A program made the translations under genes and the position numbers. Shown piece after piece: positions 25,253-33,983 of a stretch of 64,000 bases of DNA. The stretch comes from Cytobacillus suaedae (GTDB lineage: Bacteria; Bacillota; Bacilli; Bacillales; Bacillaceae_L): the NCBI GenBank assembly GCA_014960805.1, contig CP063163.1:607001-671000 (forward strand). The letters run 5' to 3'. Under the pieces are notes generated by a model, which did not search any database, was not told the DNA's origin, and saw nothing but the letters and a program-made list of their open reading frames with translations. Numbering within the stretch: the first letter of the stretch is position 1; every line of letters starts with the position of its first letter.

Positions 25253-26500
25253 ATGGAGACTAACCAATTAATTATTGAAAATATGGATAATCCACATGAG
25301 CTGGAGAGAATGTTCAGAAGGGACCCCAAATCTTTTAAAAAGTCATTATTACACGCTTGGGAACAAAATCCGGATTCTCCTGTTCTTGCGGTTTGGCATG
25401 AGAGATTGCATTTTAAGGAGACAGCAAACGAAGAAACACCTTTACTTCTACAAAAAGGCTTCCTAGTAATGGGCATTTTAGCGGTTCTTGCTGGGATCAT
25501 TACTAGGTTCATTTTCCATTTTGTCGAACAGGAAGCAATAGCTCCAGTTAACCTGGCATTTGGAATACTTCCCTTTATTGCAGCCTACTTTGTATATAAT
25601 AATAGCCCGAAGAAAAAGGTTCTATATACACTTATATCGCTGTTCCTAGTCTCTGTGATTTATCTCAATCTACTGCCTATAGATTATAAAGACAGTATCG
25701 TCCTTGCCTATTTGCATTTACCGATCTTCTTGTGGGTAGTAGTAGGGCTAGCTTACACAGGAAATGACTATGCAAAAGGCAACACAAGATTAGCTTATTT
25801 AAAATTCAATTTGGAATTTGGCATTCTATATGGCAGCATGGCAGTTAGCGGAATGTTGCTTGCAGTATTAACGATGCAGTTATTTAGCTTTGTGGGACTT
25901 AATATAGAAGACTTCTATTTTAGAAATATCGTGTTATTTGGTGCTGCTGGTCTCGCAGTCGTGGCTACACACCTAGTATCAAAAAATCTTAAACTTGCCA
26001 AGAACATTACACCATTTTTAGCTAAAATCTTTAGTCCACTTGTTCTGGTGACATTGTTGGTCTATCTTATAACAGTGTTTTGGGTTGGTAATAATCCATT
26101 TCTTGACCGAAACTTCCTATTAGCCTTCAATGGAATCCTGCTTTTTGTATTGGTTGTAACTGTATTCTCTATTATCGAAAGTGATACAAACGAGAAAAAA
26201 ACCATTTTTGATTACATCAATTTGGCCTTGATCATTCTTGCGCTCATCATTGACAGTGTTGCTTTGTCGGCCATCTTATTCAGGCTCTCTTCTTATGGAA
26301 TTACCCCTAACCGACTTGCTGTATTAGGTGTAAACCTACTGATCTGGGCAAATCTAATTTGGATCATGCTTTCCTATGTACGCTTTCTACGAAACAAAAC
26401 TGGACCATCAACCATCCAAGATGCAATTACTAAGTATTTGCCGATCTACGGTCTGTGGGCAGCGGTTGTTGTCTTTATCTTTCCTTTGGTTTTTAAATAG
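25253..26500 (+). CDS. multi-pass membrane protein, unknown function
   Basis: The 415-residue protein has a soluble N-terminal region of about 60 residues (charged, with a WHERLHF segment) followed by roughly 10-11 closely spaced hydrophobic helices. There are no nucleotide-binding, transport or catalytic motifs I can name. GAGGAGG lies about 10 bases before the ATG, and a good candidate promoter is 108 bases upstream. A terminator follows, so it is probably monocistronic. Confidence 0.65.
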   Translation: METNQLIIENMDNPHELERMFRRDPKSFKKSLLHAWEQNPDSPVLAVWHERLHFKETANEETPLLLQKGFLVMGILAVLAGIITRFIFHFVEQEAIAPVNLAFGILPFIAAYFVYNNSPKKKVLYTLISLFLVSVIYLNLLPIDYKDSIVLAYLHLPIFLWVVVGLAYTGNDYAKGNTRLAYLKFNLEFGILYGSMAVSGMLLAVLTMQLFSFVGLNIEDFYFRNIVLFGAAGLAVVATHLVSKNLKLAKNITPFLAKIFSPLVLVTLLVYLITVFWVGNNPFLDRNFLLAFNGILLFVLVVTVFSIIESDTNEKKTIFDYINLALIILALIIDSVALSAILFRLSSYGITPNRLAVLGVNLLIWANLIWIMLSYVRFLRNKTGPSTIQDAITKYLPIYGLWAAVVVFIFPLVFK

Positions 26501-26510
26501 CAAAATTAAG

Positions 26511-26558
26511 ATGCCTGTTTACTTATTGGATTCTATGAGTGAACAGGCATTTTTATAT
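26511..26558 (+). terminator. terminator after the multi-pass membrane protein gene
   Basis: ATGCCTGTTTAC-like arm at 26511-26522 pairs with 26539-26550 and is followed by a T-run. Confidence 0.75.
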
Positions 26559-26595
26559 ATAACTATTATACTAAGTATTAATCAAAGGTTAGATC

Positions 26596-27006
26596 CTATT
26601 TACTAATTACAATCGATAATTGATAACCTACAAGTTCACTTAATTTCTTTAAAAATTCATCTAATTTTTCATTCGATGGAAACCTGCATTCGAGAAGATA
26701 ACAATATTCTCCACTTACTTTGTAATTGTTTAAAATGAATTGATTCTGATCTAAAGTGAATGAAAGATAAGGGTGATGGTTAGTACTTTGCGTATAAATA
26801 TGAATGATTGCGTGAACAGGATAACCCATCTTTGCTTGATTTACGTTAATTGTGTACCCCTCAATAATCCCCAGATCCTCTAATTTTGCAACTCTTGCTG
26901 ACGTAGCGGGTCCAGTCAAATGGACCTTTTCGCCTAGTTCTTTCATTGTAATCCGACTATTTATGGATAATTCCTTTAATATACTTTTATCTGTGTTATC
27001 TAACAT
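26596..27006 (-). CDS. Lrp/AsnC-family transcriptional regulator
   Basis: A 136-residue protein: N-terminal helix-turn-helix (LDNTDKSILKELSINSR, then ITMKELGEKVHLTGPATSARVAKLEDLGII, residues 2-50) and a C-terminal RAM/ligand domain of about 75 residues with VHAIIHIYT and GEYCYLLECRF. The start is the ATG at 27006, which follows GAAAGGAG; an upstream in-frame ATG at 27096 would add an unrelated 30-residue leader. It is divergent from the MBL-fold hydrolase gene, which it may regulate. Confidence 0.85.
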   Translation of the reverse strand: MLDNTDKSILKELSINSRITMKELGEKVHLTGPATSARVAKLEDLGIIEGYTINVNQAKMGYPVHAIIHIYTQSTNHHPYLSFTLDQNQFILNNYKVSGEYCYLLECRFPSNEKLDEFLKKLSELVGYQLSIVISK

Positions 27007-27081
27007 GATATAACTCCTTTCATAAATAAAGTCAAACAGTGAAAAGACTTTATTTAAGCTATGTTTCCCTGTTGAATAATA

Positions 27082-27094
27082 GTATAGAGTATAC
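27082..27094. promoter_or_regulatory. GTATA-GAG-TATAC inverted repeat, candidate operator
   Basis: A perfect 5-bp inverted repeat with a 3-base centre lies in the 130-base divergent region between the Lrp/AsnC gene and the MBL-fold gene, about 45 bases before the latter's start. Confidence 0.35.
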
Positions 27095-27136
27095 ATTGTT
27101 CAAAGGAAAATCTTATACTTTAAGGAGTGTTTATAG

Positions 27137-27898
27137 ATGAAAATCCATCAAATTCGTAATGCAACAATTGTTGTTGAGTATGCAGGGAAAAGATTTTTGA
27201 TTGACCCGATGTTAGCGGAAAAAGGGGCTTACCCGCCATTCCCCAATTCATTAAGACAAGATCAAAATAACCCATTAGTAAGCTTACCGATATCCGTTGA
27301 GAATATAATTGAAAATATTGATGCAGTTATCGTCACCCATTTGCATCCAGACCATTGGGATGAAGCGGCTAAAGAAGTTTTACCAAAAGGAATTAAATTG
27401 TATGCACAAAATAATGATGATGCAACAGAGATTCGAAAAGCTGGGTTCCATAATGTAGAGGTTTTAGAAGAAGATACAGTCTTTGAAGATATCCGATTAA
27501 TAAAGACAAAAGGCGAACATGGAAGAGGAGAAATCTTAAAATTTGCTGGTCTAGTATCTGGTGTTGTCTTTAACCACCAATCTGAAAAATCACTTTATGT
27601 TGCAGGAGATACTGTGTGGTATGAAGGAGTTCAAGAAATAATTAAAACACATAAACCAGAAGTGATTGTTGTCAATGCAGGGGATAATCAATTCCTTGAG
27701 GGAGGTTCTCTAGTTATGGGGAAAGAGGATGTCTATGAAGTGGTAAAGGCTGCACCTACCGCAAAAGTAATTGCTGCCCACATGGAAGCTATAAATCATT
27801 GGACTCTTTCAAGAGAAGAATTAAAAAGCTTTGCTAAAGAAAAAGGAATTTCTATAAATATGTTAGTTCCAGAAGATGGTGAATCTTATAAATTATAG
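27137..27898 (+). CDS. MBL-fold metal-dependent hydrolase
   Basis: A 253-residue metallo-beta-lactamase-fold protein with an intact THLHPDHWD metal motif (His68, His70, Asp72, His73), a GEHGRG segment, the bridging Asp in VAGDTVWY and a late His in AAHMEAINHW. The opening IRNATIVVEYAGKRFLIDP is typical of UlaG-like/beta-lactamase superfamily-II hydrolases. Two divalent metals are expected. The substrate is unknown. TAAGGAG precedes the ATG. The divergent Lrp/AsnC-type regulator is the probable controller. Confidence 0.85.
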   Translation: MKIHQIRNATIVVEYAGKRFLIDPMLAEKGAYPPFPNSLRQDQNNPLVSLPISVENIIENIDAVIVTHLHPDHWDEAAKEVLPKGIKLYAQNNDDATEIRKAGFHNVEVLEEDTVFEDIRLIKTKGEHGRGEILKFAGLVSGVVFNHQSEKSLYVAGDTVWYEGVQEIIKTHKPEVIVVNAGDNQFLEGGSLVMGKEDVYEVVKAAPTAKVIAAHMEAINHWTLSREELKSFAKEKGISINMLVPEDGESYKL

Positions 27899-28008
27899 AG
27901 TGGGAAGTGTAAAAAGAAGATAAGAGAAATCATATAGGTGTAAAACAAACAAATAGTAGTACTTGGGAAAGAAGTTCGCTTATAACCAAGCAATCTAGTT
28001 TTTGTTAG

Positions 28009-28221
28009 GGAAAGAGGAAATTATTTCATGTTCCTCCAAATCCAGAGGATGGTTCCATGGGGAAACGCTCTGAGAGGCTAGGAATGCCAGGACTGTTTGA
28101 AGAACATGGATTATCAAAATGGTACGATAAAGATCTACACATTAAGGTAGCAAAGTATTTTACTAAATACTATCCACGTGAAATGATACGAATTTCTAAG
28201 GAAGAAGCGTTTCCTAAATGA
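28009..28221 (+). pseudogene. coding-like fragment, unknown family
   Basis: A frame open from a TAG just before 28009 to the TGA at 28219-28221 reads like real protein (for example HVPPNPEDGSMGKR and FTKYYPREMIRISKEEAF), but has no credible start: the only ATGs, such as 28057, are internal. It looks like the C-terminal end of a gene whose start has been lost. I cannot name the family. The gap 27899-28431 otherwise holds a hairpin and another scrap. Confidence 0.35.
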
Positions 28222-28303
28222 AGAATGTAAGAGCTAGTTGTATTTGATCAACTCCTTCAAAGCCTGAGTAGAATCCTTTAAAAACTGGATTTGAAAGGTA
28301 TAA

Positions 28304-28346
28304 AAGGATAGCTTCCACATCTAGCATGTAGAAGCTATCCTTCCTC
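28304..28346. terminator. hairpin, probable bidirectional terminator
   Basis: AAGGATAGCTTC (28304-28315) pairs perfectly with 28331-28342, flanked by A-rich and T-containing sequence. Confidence 0.6.
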
Positions 28347-28347
28347 A

Positions 28348-28411
28348 TTCCAAACTCACTAATTTTACCACAACTTTTCCAATCTCTATATCTGACACGT
28401 CCCCATCCTTA
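28348..28411 (-). pseudogene. C-terminal scrap of a zinc-type alcohol dehydrogenase/quinone oxidoreductase gene
   Basis: Read on the minus strand, about 20 codons give GDVSDIEIGKVVVKLVSLE and a stop. The GKVVVKL ending is typical of quinone oxidoreductase and zinc-type alcohol dehydrogenase C-termini. Nothing of the preceding 300 residues remains, because the neighbouring membrane protein gene begins directly upstream. Short, so uncertain. Confidence 0.3.
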
Positions 28412-28431
28412 GCGAAACAATATGACCACTT

Positions 28432-28956
28432 TTAGTTAATTTTAATACCACTCTGAGCCAATCTCTGCTCTATAAGATTAATTATACTTACATTATCTAT
28501 TTCAATTGTTTTTTCAAAACCATCATTGAATATAAGATGAAGTTCTCTTCCGTTAGATTTATATTTATCAAGATAAGTAGCATCAGCAATTTCATTCCAA
28601 CTATACACTTCTTTTTGCATCGATTTTACAATTGTGATTTCATCCAATGAAACGAGAGTGTAATTTCCGGCTAGAGAATAGTACCCCGTGGCAATTGAAA
28701 GTAGCAAAAAGAGTATGCCAACATAATTCCAGATCTTCTTTTCAAAGATCATACCGATACAAAACAATACGAAAAAACCGGCAGCAATAAACATAGAGAT
28801 GTTTGCAGAAAACGGGGTTATCACCATAAAGGTATCATCATGTTTGAAGTACGTATGGTGTACCAAGTCAGGTCCGATTATTCCAGCTAAAAAGCCTATG
28901 ACTACGCTGATGATTAATAGTACAACCCAATATGTCTTATTAATTTTGTGTAACAT
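28432..28956 (-). CDS. membrane protein with C-terminal PH-like domain
   Basis: From the ATG at 28956, preceded by TTTTGGAGG at good spacing, the product is 174 residues. It has four hydrophobic segments (about 7-27, 45-68, 73-85 and 88-100) and then a soluble domain of about 70 residues with the pattern ITIVKSMQKEVYSWNEIADATYL, as in bacterial PH/YcxB-like domains attached to membrane helices. An in-frame TTG at 28971 would overlap the ribosome site. Function unknown; no obvious operon partner. Confidence 0.6.
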   Translation of the reverse strand: MLHKINKTYWVVLLIISVVIGFLAGIIGPDLVHHTYFKHDDTFMVITPFSANISMFIAAGFFVLFCIGMIFEKKIWNYVGILFLLLSIATGYYSLAGNYTLVSLDEITIVKSMQKEVYSWNEIADATYLDKYKSNGRELHLIFNDGFEKTIEIDNVSIINLIEQRLAQSGIKIN

Positions 28957-29219
28957 GTCGACTACCTCCAAAAATTTTTTAGAGTGATAGTATTATATAC
29001 GGATTACAGTTGGGGGAAGTTTCACTTTTCTGAAAAAACATTTTAACTATAGTTCCCCTTGTGTGAAAAATTGGCTATGAGGTGATTAAAAGGGTAAATG
29101 GTTCGTCTTAATGTTAAAAACTGGATATGTGGTGTTTCGAAAGGAGCTAATGATTCCTCTAAATGTAAAAGTCTGGATTTAATATTACAAATTTAAATTA
29201 ATTCTGTAAATTTTTCATA

Positions 29220-29235
29220 CACTGTATTAACAGTG
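29220..29235. promoter_or_regulatory. CACTGT-ATTA-ACAGTG inverted repeat upstream of the nuclease gene
   Basis: A perfect 6-bp inverted repeat with a 4-base centre lies 66 bases before the nuclease start, in a 344-base gap (28957-29300) otherwise lacking genes. It may be an operator; the binding protein is unknown. Confidence 0.35.
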
Positions 29236-29300
29236 AATAGATAGTATGGTAATTATAAAGTATGATAATTGATTTTATATTTTACGAGGAGGAATCTGTA

Positions 29301-31973
29301 ATGAAAAAGTGGACAAGTATATTACTTGCATTTGCACTTATTTTCTCAAATGTTTTTACTCTTAGTTTGCCTGCAAATGTTCAAGCAGAGACATCACAAG
29401 ATTTAATCATATCAGAATACATTGAAGGAAGTAGCAACAACAAGGCTTTAGAAATTTATAATGGTACGGGAGTAGATGTAGAATTATCACAATACTCTAT
29501 GGTTGGTTTCACAAATGGTGCCAATCAAGCAGGAACTGGCTATGCAAATGAATTAAAGCTAAGTGGTACACTTGCAGCTGGAGATGTCTATGTAATTGCT
29601 CACTCTAGTTCGAATCAAGCCATTTTAGATGTAGCAGATACTACTGGTAGTAGTTTCTTTTATCAATTCAATGGGGATGATGCATTAGTTCTGTTTAAGA
29701 ACTATGATTCTACTACCCGTACTGGAACAGTCGTTGATTCAATTGGTAAAGTAGGCGAAGACCCAGGTAGCGCTTGGGGAACTGATGTACAAACAGTAAA
29801 CACCACATTAGTACGAAATCCATCTATTGTATCAGGAGATACCGACATTACTAACCATTATGACCCTGCAACAGAATGGATTGGATTTCCTACGGACACA
29901 TTTGATTATCTTGGAGCATTTAATCCGAATGTCGTAGCTCCAACACCTGAAGAACCTAAGAGCGAATATACTGTAACAGTTAAAAGTGTTACAGATGGAG
30001 ATACGATTAAATTCGACCCACCAATTATGGGTAATGACACTGTTCGTTATTTAAACATTGATACTCCAGAGACATATCACCAAGGCTCATATGACATGAA
30101 TCTAGTAAACTCTAACCCAGATCATGCACAGAAGTATCATGGGGAATTAGCTAAGCAACATTTAAATTCACTACTTCAACCGGGAGAAGAAATCATTCTA
30201 AAGGTTGGAGAAGAAGTAACAGATGCTTATGGTCGTATTCTTGCACAGGTAATTCGTAAATCAGATGGTATAAATACAAACCTTGAAATGGTTAAACAAG
30301 GTTTTGCAGTAACTTATTTCATCTGGCCTGTTGGTGATGAAGCAACGTATAACGAATTCCAGGCTGCTGTGAAATATGCAAGTGATAACAACTTAGGAAT
30401 TTGGTCAGATAATAATACAGATTCACTTGAATTACCATTCGTTTTCCGTGCACGTGAGCAAGGTAAAGGTCTATCACGCTATGTGGGTAATTCATATACA
30501 CAAAAATATGTTCAGCCTCAAGATTGGGCTACAGTACCAGTAGAAAAACGTGTATTCTTTTCAGAGGAAGAAGCAATAGCTAATGGATATACACCTGCAT
30601 TTGAACGTGGTACGAAAATTGCCGATGCACGTTATGCATCAGTTGGTTCAAATGTAACAGTTGAAGGTGTTGTAACACATATTAATGGTAAAAATTATTA
30701 TATCCAAGATGATACAGCAGGTATTGTCGTTCGATCTTCTAATTTAGAAGCAAATGTAGGAGATCAAATTTCAGCAAACGGTGTAACTAGTGAATTTTAT
30801 AATATGCTTCAGGTAGTGACTGAGAATGTTCAAGTGGTAGAAGCTGGAGTTGGAGTTCCTAATCCAAACTTCATTAATGCTACGGAACTTGGAGAAAAAC
30901 TAGAAGGTACACTTGTAGCATTAGAAAATGTAACTGTTGAATCAGTGGATGGTAATCATAACTATTCATCAAAAGATAGTTTAGGAAATTCATTCGTAAT
31001 TGATTCTGATAATGACCTTGTTGAAACAGGGAAATCTTATGACACAATTATCGGTGTAGTAGATTACAATTTCAGTGAATTCAAAGTAATGCCTCGCTCA
31101 ACTGAGGACGTAATTGCAGATATCCCAGTTATTTCAATTGCTGAAGCAAGAGCAACTGAGATCGGGACGAAGGTTCAGGTTGAAGGTGTTGTAACAGCAA
31201 TTGAGGGTAAAAACTATTATGTTCAAGATGGAACTGCAGGTATCGTTATTCGTGTTGAAGAGGCAGGATTTACTGCACAGGTAGGAGATAAAATCCGTGG
31301 AAAAGCAAGAACAGAGGAATATTTTGGGTTGTTGCAAATCATTCCATCTCTTGCAAATGTTTCGATCGTAGAAACAGGAGTTGGAACCCCAGATCCTAAG
31401 CTAATCACTTCTGCTGATATGGCTGAAGTTTTAGAAGCTCAATTAGTCACAATAGCAAACGTAACCGTAGATTTAAAAGATAGGTTTGGTGAATTTACTT
31501 CAACAGATGCAGTAGGAAGCTTTGTCATTGATAACAATGACTTTGTAGAAGTTGACAGAAAGTATGAGTCTATCACAGGTGTCATTACCTACAGCTATGG
31601 AAAATATAAGCTTGTTCCACGTACAGAGGAAGATACTGTTCTGGCTAAAGAAGAAGTTTTACTTGATACACTACTTTCAGGTGATGTATCTAAATCAGAA
31701 GAAGTTGCTAGCGGATATATTAACCTAGTGGAAGAAGGTACAGTATCAAAGAAGGATATTGTACAACTGATTGAAAAAGGATTAACGGAAGCTGCGAATG
31801 AAGACCTATCAACAATGACTTTGGTAAATGACGTCATGGAAAGAATTAATAGCATCTTAGAGCGAGCTGAAAAAGACCGTAACCCTAAGGCAGATAGCAC
31901 TGTTAATAAACAAGCACAACGCCAGTTTGAACAAATTATTAAGAAAGATATTCCAAAAATACTAAACAATTAA
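29301..31973 (+). CDS. secreted multi-domain thermonuclease-like protein (YhcR-related)
   Basis: An 890-residue exported protein. In order: signal peptide (MKKWTS to VQAET, about 30 residues); a lamin-tail-type domain (LIISEYIEGSSNNKALEIYN to about residue 210); a staphylococcal-nuclease domain near 225-370 with VKSVTDGDTIKF, RYLNIDTPE and DAYGRILAQV, which carry the Asp, Arg and Glu-equivalent region; two OB-like repeats starting VEGVVTHINGKNYYIQD and VEGVVTAIEGKNYYVQD; and a C-terminal helical region rich in Lys and Glu. YhcR of B. subtilis shares the OB and nuclease parts but continues into a 5'-nucleotidase domain and an LPXTG anchor, both absent here. A GAGGAGG precedes the ATG. Confidence 0.82.
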   Translation: MKKWTSILLAFALIFSNVFTLSLPANVQAETSQDLIISEYIEGSSNNKALEIYNGTGVDVELSQYSMVGFTNGANQAGTGYANELKLSGTLAAGDVYVIAHSSSNQAILDVADTTGSSFFYQFNGDDALVLFKNYDSTTRTGTVVDSIGKVGEDPGSAWGTDVQTVNTTLVRNPSIVSGDTDITNHYDPATEWIGFPTDTFDYLGAFNPNVVAPTPEEPKSEYTVTVKSVTDGDTIKFDPPIMGNDTVRYLNIDTPETYHQGSYDMNLVNSNPDHAQKYHGELAKQHLNSLLQPGEEIILKVGEEVTDAYGRILAQVIRKSDGINTNLEMVKQGFAVTYFIWPVGDEATYNEFQAAVKYASDNNLGIWSDNNTDSLELPFVFRAREQGKGLSRYVGNSYTQKYVQPQDWATVPVEKRVFFSEEEAIANGYTPAFERGTKIADARYASVGSNVTVEGVVTHINGKNYYIQDDTAGIVVRSSNLEANVGDQISANGVTSEFYNMLQVVTENVQVVEAGVGVPNPNFINATELGEKLEGTLVALENVTVESVDGNHNYSSKDSLGNSFVIDSDNDLVETGKSYDTIIGVVDYNFSEFKVMPRSTEDVIADIPVISIAEARATEIGTKVQVEGVVTAIEGKNYYVQDGTAGIVIRVEEAGFTAQVGDKIRGKARTEEYFGLLQIIPSLANVSIVETGVGTPDPKLITSADMAEVLEAQLVTIANVTVDLKDRFGEFTSTDAVGSFVIDNNDFVEVDRKYESITGVITYSYGKYKLVPRTEEDTVLAKEEVLLDTLLSGDVSKSEEVASGYINLVEEGTVSKKDIVQLIEKGLTEAANEDLSTMTLVNDVMERINSILERAEKDRNPKADSTVNKQAQRQFEQIIKKDIPKILNN

Positions 31974-31977
31974 AAAG

Positions 31978-32024
31978 CAAAGAGGTATCCTTAAGTAAAT
32001 TTTAGGGAGCCTCTTTTTTTATAA
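31978..32024 (+). terminator. terminator after the nuclease gene
   Basis: An imperfect stem AAAGAGGTATCC/GGGAGCCTCTTT ends in a seven-T run near 32015-32021. Confidence 0.75.
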
Positions 32025-32087
32025 AGATGTCAAAATATTACACCATCAAAGTCAATACAGTGTCCCCTAATCACTCACCCACCCCTT

Positions 32088-32111
32088 TATAATGAAAAGA
32101 AAGCGATTACA
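32088..32111 (+). promoter_or_regulatory. TATAAT box and candidate cre (CcpA) site of the sugar operon
   Basis: TATAAT at 32088-32093 is followed by AGAAAGCGATTACA at 32098-32111, which fits the catabolite-responsive element (TGAAARCGYTWWCA-type) at most positions. A cre just downstream of the -10 would repress transcription when CcpA is active, as expected for use of a secondary sugar. The -35 is poor. Confidence 0.5.
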
Positions 32112-32138
32112 TAAAGATGGAGGGGCGGTGATACAAAG

Positions 32139-33080
32139 GTGAATCCGAAGTTAGAACGAACTAATCTTAATGTGAAGACAGACATCAACCGGATATCGAA
32201 GCGAAAAAGGAATCTAAAAAAAGCATTAACATATTTGGCCTTTGTTGGGCCAGCACTGGTTTTCTTCTTAGTTATTCAGATCATCCCATTCCTTATGGGA
32301 GTCTATTACTCTTTCACTTCTTGGAATGGAGTTAGCTCGGTCGTTGAATGGGTAGGACTCGAAAACTACAAAAAGATCTTTACGAGTGATCCGCAATTTT
32401 TTAGTTCATTCTTATTTACAACGAAGTTCATGCTTGCAGCAGTAGTGGTCAGTAATTTAATTGGTTTTGGCTTTGCATTATTACTGAATGCTGCATTGAA
32501 AACAAAAAATATCCTACGTACCGTGTTTTTCATTCCCAATGTTATTGGTGGATTATTGCTAGGGTTTATCTGGCAGTTCATTTTCATAAAAGGCTTTGCT
32601 TCGATTGGAAATGTAACAGATCTTGCCTTCTTTAAGTTACCTTGGTTAGGGGATGAAGTAACGGCTTTCTGGGGAATTGTTATTGTATTTGCATGGCAAA
32701 TTAGTGGCTACATGATGGTTATCTATATTGCAGCTCTTCAAGGGGTAGATAATTCTTTACTTGAAGCGGCAAGAATTGATGGGGCATCAAATTTTACTCT
32801 ATTAACAAAAATCATCATTCCATTAATTCTTCCAGCCTTTACAATTTGTTTCTTCTTAACGATTTCGATGGCATTTAAAATATTCGACCTTAACTTATCT
32901 TTAACTGGCGGTGGACCGTTCAACTCTACACAATCAGTGGCGATTAACATTTATCAGGAAGCATTCCAAAACAATCGCTATGGGTTAGGAACGGCAAAAT
33001 CGATTCTATTCTTCCTAGTGGTAGCAGTGTTCACAACTGTTCAAGTTATGATCACGAAGAAAAGGGAGGTAGAGGCATAA
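32139..33080 (+). CDS. sugar ABC transporter permease (MalF type)
   Basis: A 313-residue inner-membrane permease with six to seven helices and a cytoplasmic EAA loop (EAARIDGASNFTLLTKIIIP near residues 207-226), where the ABC ATPase docks. The basic N-terminal tail and the YYSFTSWNG segment after the first helix are typical of carbohydrate-uptake class 1 permeases. GTG start at 32139 is preceded by GGAGGGG. It overlaps the second permease by one base (TAATG). With the second permease and the downstream lipoprotein it forms an importer that lacks its own ATPase gene here. Confidence 0.88.
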   Translation: MNPKLERTNLNVKTDINRISKRKRNLKKALTYLAFVGPALVFFLVIQIIPFLMGVYYSFTSWNGVSSVVEWVGLENYKKIFTSDPQFFSSFLFTTKFMLAAVVVSNLIGFGFALLLNAALKTKNILRTVFFIPNVIGGLLLGFIWQFIFIKGFASIGNVTDLAFFKLPWLGDEVTAFWGIVIVFAWQISGYMMVIYIAALQGVDNSLLEAARIDGASNFTLLTKIIIPLILPAFTICFFLTISMAFKIFDLNLSLTGGGPFNSTQSVAINIYQEAFQNNRYGLGTAKSILFFLVVAVFTTVQVMITKKREVEA

Positions 33081-33904
33081 TGCAGAAATATACTAAAAGG
33101 ACTTTTGTGTTAGAAATCATCGGAATCCTATTAGCGATTATCTTCTTAATTCCTTTTTACTTTGTTATTATTAACTCGGTAAAGAGCTTTGCTGAAATCT
33201 TAATTGATGCAGCTTCATGGCCGAAGGAAATTCTGTTCTCAAACTATGCAAAGGTTTGGGAGATTATCAACTTTCCGAGGGCATTTTGGAATTCATTAAT
33301 CATTACAGTATTTAGTAACATCGGGTTAGTCGTCATCAGCTCAATGGCAGCCTGGAAAATGGTTCGAACACCAGGGAAGTTTAGTAAATTCTTATTTATC
33401 CTGTTTGTTTCGGCAATGGTTATTCCATTCCAAACAGTGATGATTCCGCTTATGAAGCTTGGTGGGGCGTTACAATTAACAAACAGTATTCCTGGACTTA
33501 TCATTATGTACTTTGGTTTTGGGGTTCCACTATCACTTTTCCTTTATCACGGTTTTGTGAAAACGGTACCAATCGAAATTGAAGAATCAGCTAAAATGGA
33601 TGGTTGTAGTCAGTTTGGGGTGTTCTGGAGAATAGTATTTCCACTCCTTAAGCCAATTACAGTAACCATCATCATCCTAAATACGCTCTGGATTTGGAAT
33701 GATTTCCTCTTACCATTGCTTGTATTACAGGATGCAGAATTAAGAACAATACCACTTGCAACAAGCTCATTCTTTGCGCAATATACAAAACAGTGGGATA
33801 TGGGACTTGCAGCACTAGTACTAGGTATAACGCCAGTAATCATATTCTTCCTATTCCTGCAAAAGCACATTATTAAGGGAATTGCACAAGGATCAATCAA
33901 ATAG
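33080..33904 (+). CDS. sugar ABC transporter permease (MalG type)
   Basis: A 274-residue permease with six helices and the EAA loop EESAKMDGCSQFGVFWRIVFP near 175-195, ahead of the last two helices, as in MalG-type carbohydrate permeases. The ATG at 33080 overlaps the stop of the first permease gene, so the two are translationally coupled and should form the heterodimeric channel. The binding-protein gene follows after 79 bases. Confidence 0.88.
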   Translation: MQKYTKRTFVLEIIGILLAIIFLIPFYFVIINSVKSFAEILIDAASWPKEILFSNYAKVWEIINFPRAFWNSLIITVFSNIGLVVISSMAAWKMVRTPGKFSKFLFILFVSAMVIPFQTVMIPLMKLGGALQLTNSIPGLIIMYFGFGVPLSLFLYHGFVKTVPIEIEESAKMDGCSQFGVFWRIVFPLLKPITVTIIILNTLWIWNDFLLPLLVLQDAELRTIPLATSSFFAQYTKQWDMGLAALVLGITPVIIFFLFLQKHIIKGIAQGSIK

Positions 33905-33983
33905 GTACTACTTTTTGTAGCTACTAGTTTCGTAGTTATAAAGATTTTATAAACGATTTGTAAAATTAAAGGGAGGTCAAACC

